47,057 bases of DNA from an uncultured Chlorobiaceae bacterium (GTDB lineage: Bacteria; Bacteroidota; Chlorobiia; Chlorobiales; Chlorobiaceae): the NCBI GenBank assembly GCA_903824295.1, contig CAIJWE010000094.1:1-47057 (forward strand), read 5' to 3'. This document shows, in pieces, positions 42,151 through 47,057 of this stretch. Under the pieces are notes generated by a model. That model had not been told where the DNA came from. It searched no databases and was given only the letters and a program-made list of their open reading frames with translations. How positions within the stretch are numbered: position 1 is the first letter of the stretch; each line of letters begins with the position of its first letter. A program made the position numbers and the translations under genes.

Positions 42151-44584
42151 ATCCTCATCTCCCGCGAAAGTGCTGTGCGACCATTGCAGCCAGGAGACGA
42201 TTAAAGCCTCGGCCATTACCGCCTTCATTGACGGTAAAACAAGGTACTTCTGCTGCCATGGCTGCCTTGGTGTCTATGAACTCATCCACAGCAACTCGCT
42301 TGATGCCTTCTACAACCAGCGATGCGACTGGCAACCGGGCCCTCCGGCCACCCAGGTAAAGCTCGAAACCACAGCCTTTCGAGACACCGTAACCATTAAC
42401 GGCAAAGAGAGCCGAATTGATCTCATGCTCTCAGGCATCAGATGCGCCTCATGCATCTGGCTCATCGAAAAGTTTCTGATGAAGCACGAAGGCCTCCTCT
42501 CGGCAAGAGTCAATTATGCCACCCACAAGGCAACCATCACCTGGGACTCAGAACAAATTACTCTTGATACTATCCTGAATGCCATCCGATCCATAGGCTA
42601 CCTGCCCCATCCTTCCCGTCACAACAGCAGCGCTGAACTCTTTGCACATGAAAAACAGGAACTGCTCCTGCGCTTCGGCACTGCCGGTTTTTTTTCCATG
42701 CAGCTCATGCTCTTCACCGCCGCGCTCTATGCCGGCTTTTTTGAAGGAATGGAGGAGCGTTACCGGCTTGCCTTCCAGCTTATTTCATGGGCACTGGCCA
42801 CACCGGTACTCTTCTACTCGGGCTATCCCTTTCTCTTCAGCGCATTCCGATCACTGAGGCGGTTGACACTCAACATGGATGTTCTCGTCGCCCTCGGCTC
42901 GCTCTCCGCCTACGGCTATAGCATTGCCATGATTGTATTGGGTGGTGAAGTTTTTTTCGACACCGCCGCCATGATCATTACCTTCATTTTGCTTGGCCGG
43001 TTTCTGGAGGCGGGCTCAAGACTCAAGGCGGGCAACGCCATGGCCGAACTGGCTGAACTTCAGCCGCACGAAGCACTGCTGCTCTCCGAAAGCGGCGAAA
43101 CAATCATGGTGGCGATTGCCACGGTGAAGATCGGCGACCGGATCGAGATCATCCCCGGCGACAGAATCCCGCTTGACGGCACCGTTGTGGAAGGCGAAGC
43201 GGAGGTAAACGAAGCGATGCTCACCGGAGAGTCAAACCCTGTGCTGAAAGAGCCGGGCAGCAAGGTTTTTGCCGGAAGCTTTTCGATGAACGGGCGGCTC
43301 AGCATCCGGGTTACCGGCAATGCTGGAAACACCCTGCTGGCGCGAATTATCAGCACGGTAGAGGAGGCTCAGGCACGCAAGGCCCCAATTCAGGGGGTAG
43401 CCGACAAAACCGCAGGCTACTTTGTCCCAGCCACCATCACGCTCGCCCTCGCGACCTTTCTCTACTGGAAACTCACCACTGGCAACACCGTCACCGCCCT
43501 GATGAACGCCGTCTCGGTGCTCGTCATCGCCTGCCCCTGCGCACTTGGTCTTGCCACACCGCTCGCCATTCTGGTCGGCACCACGGCAGCCGGAAAAAGA
43601 GGGATTCTCGTCAAAGGGGGCGATATTTTTGAAACCGTCTCAAAAACCACCACTGTCGTGCTCGACAAAACCGGCACCATCACCACCGGCAAACCCTCCA
43701 TGACCGACAGTCACGACTACGGCCTCACGCCAACGTTTATGCAGCATATCGCTTCGCTCGAAGCGGCCTCGGAGCACCCAACCGGACGCGCCATTGTTGC
43801 CGCATGGCAGGGAGAGCGACTGAGAGTAACGCAGTTCCGCGCAACACCGGGCAGAGGTGTGTCAGGAATCATGGAAGGAGCAATCTGGCGGGCAGGATCG
43901 AGAGCCTTTATGGTGCAGGAGCAGGTTGAGCTTCAGCCGCTCCATGAAAGCTGCGCCTCAGCGCTCGAAACTGAGGGAAAAACCGTCGTGATGGTCGCCT
44001 GCGGCAACAAGCTTGCCGGTATTATCGGTCTGATTGACGACCTGCGCCCGGACGCCCTTCCGCTGATAGCAGGGCTCCGAAAAAAAGGGCTCTCCCTGAA
44101 AATCCTCACCGGCGACAACCAGGGAGTAGCCAACTACATCGCGGCCAAATGCGCCATCACCGATGTCGAAGCCGGGCTCGGACCGATTGAAAAAGCCGCA
44201 GTTATCCGCGCCCTCAAAGCAAAGGGCGAGTGCGTCATGATGGTTGGCGACGGCATCAACGACGCCCCAGCACTGACCGAAGCCGACACCGGCGTCACCC
44301 TCGGCCACGCCTCCGGCATTGCTCTCGAAAGCGCCAGCGTCGCCATCCTCAACGATGACCTCCGGCTCATCAACACCCTGATGGAAAGCTCCATGAAATG
44401 TTTTTCCATCATCCGCCAGAACCTTCTCTGGGCCTTTTCGTATAATCTCATAGCGCTGCCACTTGCCGTATCGGGGGTGTTGCACCCCATCATCTCAGCA
44501 CTGCTCATGGTCATCAGCTCCCTTGTGGTGGTAAGCAACTCACTGAGGCTTCAGGGGAGGAATAAACAAAATCTGACCGACTAA
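42137..44584 (+). CDS. ccoI: Copper-exporting P-type ATPase CcoI/FixI
   Basis: CcoI supplies copper for the cbb3 CuB site. The 815-residue protein starts with a Cys-rich domain (CDHCSQE, then FCCHGCLGVYELI) typical of the CcoI class. A heavy-metal-associated domain with GIRCASCIW follows, then the membrane core with C466-P-C468 (ACPCALGLATP), TGES, the phosphorylation site D510 in DKTGTITTG, and GDGINDAPAL. All catalytic motifs are intact. Confidence 0.96.
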   Translation: MSGNKSSSPAKVLCDHCSQETIKASAITAFIDGKTRYFCCHGCLGVYELIHSNSLDAFYNQRCDWQPGPPATQVKLETTAFRDTVTINGKESRIDLMLSGIRCASCIWLIEKFLMKHEGLLSARVNYATHKATITWDSEQITLDTILNAIRSIGYLPHPSRHNSSAELFAHEKQELLLRFGTAGFFSMQLMLFTAALYAGFFEGMEERYRLAFQLISWALATPVLFYSGYPFLFSAFRSLRRLTLNMDVLVALGSLSAYGYSIAMIVLGGEVFFDTAAMIITFILLGRFLEAGSRLKAGNAMAELAELQPHEALLLSESGETIMVAIATVKIGDRIEIIPGDRIPLDGTVVEGEAEVNEAMLTGESNPVLKEPGSKVFAGSFSMNGRLSIRVTGNAGNTLLARIISTVEEAQARKAPIQGVADKTAGYFVPATITLALATFLYWKLTTGNTVTALMNAVSVLVIACPCALGLATPLAILVGTTAAGKRGILVKGGDIFETVSKTTTVVLDKTGTITTGKPSMTDSHDYGLTPTFMQHIASLEAASEHPTGRAIVAAWQGERLRVTQFRATPGRGVSGIMEGAIWRAGSRAFMVQEQVELQPLHESCASALETEGKTVVMVACGNKLAGIIGLIDDLRPDALPLIAGLRKKGLSLKILTGDNQGVANYIAAKCAITDVEAGLGPIEKAAVIRALKAKGECVMMVGDGINDAPALTEADTGVTLGHASGIALESASVAILNDDLRLINTLMESSMKCFSIIRQNLLWAFSYNLIALPLAVSGVLHPIISALLMVISSLVVVSNSLRLQGRNKQNLTD

Positions 44585-44589
44585 CCATC

Positions 44590-44781
44590 ATGTACACAAC
44601 ATTTTACCTTATCGGCATCGGCCTCTTTGTCGGCGTCGCCGCATGGTTCCTCTTCATCTGGGCAGTAAAAAGCGGCCAGTTCGACGACACGGAAGCGCCC
44701 AAATACCGGATGCTTGACGATGACGATGAGCCCGTCAAACCCTTAAAATCAGCAAAGCCCGTAAACAAAAACAGCCCATGA
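44590..44781 (+). CDS. ccoS: cbb3 oxidase maturation protein CcoS
   Basis: A 63-residue protein with one helix (residues 5-27) and the CcoS motif WAVKSGQFDDTEAPKYRMLDD, then a Lys/Pro tail. CcoS is needed for cofactor insertion into cbb3. It starts six bases after ccoI and overlaps the next gene by four. Confidence 0.93.
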   Translation: MYTTFYLIGIGLFVGVAAWFLFIWAVKSGQFDDTEAPKYRMLDDDDEPVKPLKSAKPVNKNSP

Positions 44782-45452
44782 TCGCACCCCTCCTCGCCAT
44801 GCTCCTCTCCGGACTTGCCGGAGGATTCGGCCACTGCATCAGCATGTGCGGTCCGGTGGTAGCAGCATTCACGGTGGGTGAAACCCGAAAAGGGATACTC
44901 CACCACCTGCTCTACAACCTCGGACGAATCACCACCTACACCATCCTTGGCGCAATGGTCGGCCTCTCCGGCTCATTCCTCGTCCTGACAGCATCCATTG
45001 AGTCGCTCCAGCGGGCCATCATGATCATTGCCGGGCTCTCCATCATCATCATGGGCCTCACCACAGCAGAGTGGCTGCCACTCCCCTCTCCAAAAAAGGG
45101 ATGCAGCCCCGGCAACTCACTCATGCAAAAGATCATGGCGCTCTTCAAGGCCCCGCGCTCCATCGGCGCCTACTACCCGATGGGCATCGTCCTCGGCTTT
45201 CTCCCCTGCGGCCTCACTTACACCGCCCTCCTCGCCGCCGCACGAGCCGGTATGCAAGCTCATCACCCTTTTGCCGGGATGCTCCAGGGTGCCCTGATGA
45301 TGATGCTCTTCGGCATCGGCACCGCCCCTGCGCTGATTCTTGTGGGGAAGGTGGTGAACACCATCAGCAGCAAAATGCGGAAATGGTTTTACCGGATAGC
45401 GAGCGTAATTATGATTGCAACCGGGGTTTGGTTTGTGGTGGCGGGGTGGTGA
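44778..45452 (+). CDS. TauE/SafE-like (UreH-domain) membrane protein of the cco operon
   Basis: A 224-residue protein with about six helices. GGFGHCISMCGPVVAAFTVG with its C-X3-C near the start and FLPCGLTYTALLAAARAG in the second repeat are signatures of the SafE/UreH-like group that often ends cco operons. The paired cysteines suggest metal or thiol handling for oxidase assembly. Transport of sulfite is only a family label. Translationally coupled to ccoS. Confidence 0.85.
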   Translation: MIAPLLAMLLSGLAGGFGHCISMCGPVVAAFTVGETRKGILHHLLYNLGRITTYTILGAMVGLSGSFLVLTASIESLQRAIMIIAGLSIIIMGLTTAEWLPLPSPKKGCSPGNSLMQKIMALFKAPRSIGAYYPMGIVLGFLPCGLTYTALLAAARAGMQAHHPFAGMLQGALMMMLFGIGTAPALILVGKVVNTISSKMRKWFYRIASVIMIATGVWFVVAGW

Positions 45453-45543
45453 GAAACAAGACCGGTTGCTTATCGTAACATTCCTCTGTAAATTACCAAG
45501 TATATACTCATGGCAAAATTAAAAATATTTACAAGAACAGTCT

Positions 45544-45801
45544 GTGCCCACGATACTTGTCATACTCGGATGGAGATTATTTTTTTATGCCAATGAGGGC
45601 AACGAGCCGCTTCATGTCCATTGCCGAAATGGAGACATGGAATGCAAATACTGGTTAAAAAGAGAGATATTCGATATTGAAGAGGCTTTTTCCTACAATA
45701 TGACACAGAGAGATCACAAGCAAGTAAGGAAAATTATTTTCGATCATTTTGAGTACATCGAGACACAATGGGATGATTTTCAAAGGAGACGCCAGCAATG
45801 A
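45544..45801 (+). CDS. DUF4160 protein (toxin-antitoxin-like)
   Basis: An 85-residue protein starting with GTG: MPTILVILGWRLFFYANEGN, then EPLHVHCRNGDMECKYWL and a C-terminal helix with HFEYIETQWDDF. These are DUF4160 features. It overlaps the following DUF2442 gene by four bases. DUF4160-DUF2442 pairs are widespread in accessory regions and are predicted to be a toxin-antitoxin-like unit. The biochemical activity is unknown. Confidence 0.8.
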   Translation: MPTILVILGWRLFFYANEGNEPLHVHCRNGDMECKYWLKREIFDIEEAFSYNMTQRDHKQVRKIIFDHFEYIETQWDDFQRRRQQ

Positions 45802-46055
45802 ACAAACATCATGATATTAAGAACATACAGTTTGATGGAGACATTTTTGAAATAACTGTTGATGGAACAACCAGAAAATTTGAACTGCAACAGATATCGC
45901 CGTTGCTGCATCAAGCATCTGAAGCAGAAAGGATAATGTTCGAGGTCTCACCATCCGGGTATGGGATACATTGGCCACTCCTGGATGAGGATATCTCCAT
46001 TGATGCGCTTTTGGGCATTGCCAGTGCACCTGCAAGGAACAGAAAAACTGCATGA
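45798..46055 (+). CDS. DUF2442 protein (partner of DUF4160)
   Basis: An 85-residue protein with IFEITVDGTTRKFELQQISP and YGIHWPLLDEDISIDALLGI, typical of DUF2442 (NE0471 N-terminal domain-like). Overlap with the preceding gene and with an ATG at 46052 shows tight packing. Regarded as the possible regulator of the pair. Function not established. Confidence 0.8.
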   Translation: MNKHHDIKNIQFDGDIFEITVDGTTRKFELQQISPLLHQASEAERIMFEVSPSGYGIHWPLLDEDISIDALLGIASAPARNRKTA

Positions 46056-46068
46056 CAAAAGAGTTTCA

Positions 46069-46554
46069 ATGCCGGTGCAGCACTTCACAACAATTCCCAG
46101 CTATTACGTCGCTCGGCGAGCGCGTGACATTGTACAGGCAGCAAGACAGGAACTCACAATTGAGTGGTGGGATAACCATCGTTCCCGTTACGAATTGCTT
46201 TCATCCCAAATCGTTCTTGATGAGTTGGCGCGTGGAGAACAAGCAATGGCTATGAAAAGACTGCAACTGATTGAGAATATTTCTTTACTTGTGATAAGTG
46301 AACCGGTGATAAAAATCGCAGAAGAATTACTTCGGGAAGGAATTGTTCCACAAAAGGCGGCAGATGACGCATTTCACATCGCATGTGCAGGGGTTCATCG
46401 TGTTGATTTTCTGTTAACATGGAACTGCATCCACATCGCCAACCCTCATAACAGAAACCGCATTGAGCGTTGTTTTACTCGATATCAAATTAAAATGCCA
46501 GTAATATGTACCCCTGAAGAATTTATTGGAGACGATTATGCAGACTATAACTGA
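46069..46554 (+). CDS. PIN-domain protein with an altered N-terminus
   Basis: A 161-residue VapC-like PIN protein: TTIPSYYVARRARDIVQAAR, TIEWWDNHRSRYELLSSQIV with LDEL, KAADDAFHIACAGVHRVDFL and LLTWNCIHIAN. Family members begin with a Tyr-Val-Glu-Thr-Thr-Ile-Pro motif whose Glu binds the catalytic metal. Here the aligned residues are His-Phe-Thr-Thr-Ile-Pro, so the first acidic residue is missing. An ATG at 46052 overlaps the DUF2442 stop but is in another frame, so the true start may have been lost by an indel. Possibly inactive. Confidence 0.7.
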   Translation: MPVQHFTTIPSYYVARRARDIVQAARQELTIEWWDNHRSRYELLSSQIVLDELARGEQAMAMKRLQLIENISLLVISEPVIKIAEELLREGIVPQKAADDAFHIACAGVHRVDFLLTWNCIHIANPHNRNRIERCFTRYQIKMPVICTPEEFIGDDYADYN

Positions 46555-46765
46555 TCAAAAAACAGATTCAATCATTCGAGAAGTCCGTTGCCTGAAAGAA
46601 GAGAATGCCGCTGAATACGATTTCGACATCCGATTGATCGCAGCAGCAGCGCAATTGAGGCAACGCCAGCATCCTGAACGAATCGTGACAAGGATACTGA
46701 CGGATGCTGAAAAAGTGCATGGAAACGACGCGCTAACACGCCGCGTAACGGAGCATGAGTTATAA
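46538..46765 (+). CDS. Antitoxin partner of the PIN protein
   Basis: A 75-residue protein (ATG 46538) with SIIREVRCLKEENAAEYDFD and a polar C-terminus. This matches the small proteins that accompany this PIN subfamily, which carry an IVxEVR...LAxxxxYDI motif. It overlaps the PIN gene by 17 bases. Named by context and motif. Confidence 0.65.
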   Translation: MQTITDQKTDSIIREVRCLKEENAAEYDFDIRLIAAAAQLRQRQHPERIVTRILTDAEKVHGNDALTRRVTEHEL

Positions 46766-46817
46766 GTTGTAAAATTTTTTAGAAATTGATTTTACCAATT
46801 AAAATCAGGCCACTATT

Positions 46818-47006
46818 ATGTCAACGGTGATGAAAAAGGAAGACGCACACAAAATCATTGACCTTATGCCCCCGAAAGCTACATGGGATGACCTGATGCA
46901 CGAAATATACATTCGTGAGGCAATTGAACGCGGCTTGGCGGACAGCAATGCAGGCCAAACCAATGATGTGCAGGAAGTCCGGGCGAAATACGGTTTACCG
47001 GAATGA
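46818..47006 (+). CDS. Antitoxin-like small protein
   Basis: A 62-residue protein: KEDAHKIIDLMPPKATWDDL, MHEIYIREAIERGLADSNAG, then a VQEVRAKYGLP tail. It resembles the short Phd-like or RelB-like antitoxins with an ATWDDLMxEIYxRxxIExGL core that precede RelE/ParE toxins. Its partner would be the gene beginning at 47041, which is cut by the window end. Confidence 0.65.
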   Translation: MSTVMKKEDAHKIIDLMPPKATWDDLMHEIYIREAIERGLADSNAGQTNDVQEVRAKYGLPE

Positions 47007-47040
47007 AACACAGTGATACAATAAAATAAGGAGAAACGCA

Positions 47041-47057
47041 TGAACACAGACGCTACA
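47041..47057 (+). CDS. Start of a further gene, cut by the window end
   Basis: ATG at 47041 follows AAGGAG seven bases upstream and reads MNTDA before the window stops. Its position 34 bases after an antitoxin-like gene makes a toxin possible, but it cannot be identified. Confidence 0.45.

Overview
The window is a chromosomal stretch of about 47 kb from a Gram-negative bacterium. Gene content and protein style point to a green sulfur bacterium (Chlorobiaceae: Chlorobium/Pelodictyon type). The evidence is a MoaC-Mog fusion, a MobB-MobA fusion, an arsenite-oxidase pair inside a molybdenum-cofactor cluster, porin-like outer-membrane proteins and a compact cbb3 oxidase operon. No photosynthesis gene lies in the window, so the lineage is an inference. 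No rRNA, tRNA, CRISPR array or intact insertion sequence was seen.

Layout. (1) 1-3080: a decaying accessory patch with a broken YhcG/DUF1016 nuclease gene, a run-on antitoxin-like gene with a second truncated copy, and an intact hipBA module with a clear candidate promoter and twin operators. (2) 3164-9282, minus strand: the hydrogenase maturation operon hypA-hypB-hypF-hypC-hypD-hypE, without hydrogenase structural genes. (3) 9440-17566: molybdenum cofactor synthesis (moaC-mog fusion, moeA, mobB-mobA fusion, moaA, a MOSC protein), interrupted by aioB-aioA, the Rieske and molybdopterin subunits of an arsenite oxidase. A ladder of 11-bp-phased TTAAAA repeats precedes aioB. (4) 17789-33248, plus strand: housekeeping genes (pyrB, two outer-membrane proteins, a universal stress protein, an MHS-family transporter with a small membrane partner, uvrC, a TPR protein, aroE, lspA, tatD, a cyclophilin, a YggS protein, a purine/MTA phosphorylase and mtnA). 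(5) 33418-34645, minus strand: a small accessory patch with a hypothetical protein and a DUF4258/YgiT toxin-antitoxin pair. (6) 34708-45452, plus strand: a respiratory block of cydAB (bd oxidase), then ccoN-O-Q-P with maturation genes ccoG, ccoH, a second FixH/YtkA-like gene, ccoI, ccoS and a TauE/SafE-like membrane protein. (7) 45544-end: another toxin-antitoxin-like patch (DUF4160/DUF2442, a PIN protein with its antitoxin, another antitoxin-like gene and the first codons of a further gene).

How it fits together. The Moco genes supply the bis-MGD cofactor that AioA needs, so cofactor synthesis and the enzyme that uses it are clustered. The bd and cbb3 oxidases would give microoxic respiration or oxygen scavenging to an organism otherwise expected to be anaerobic. 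The phosphorylase-mtnA pair recycles methylthioadenosine. The three accessory patches are short, more AT-rich and dominated by toxin-antitoxin families. Most core assignments are secure from motifs; regulatory calls are by eye only.
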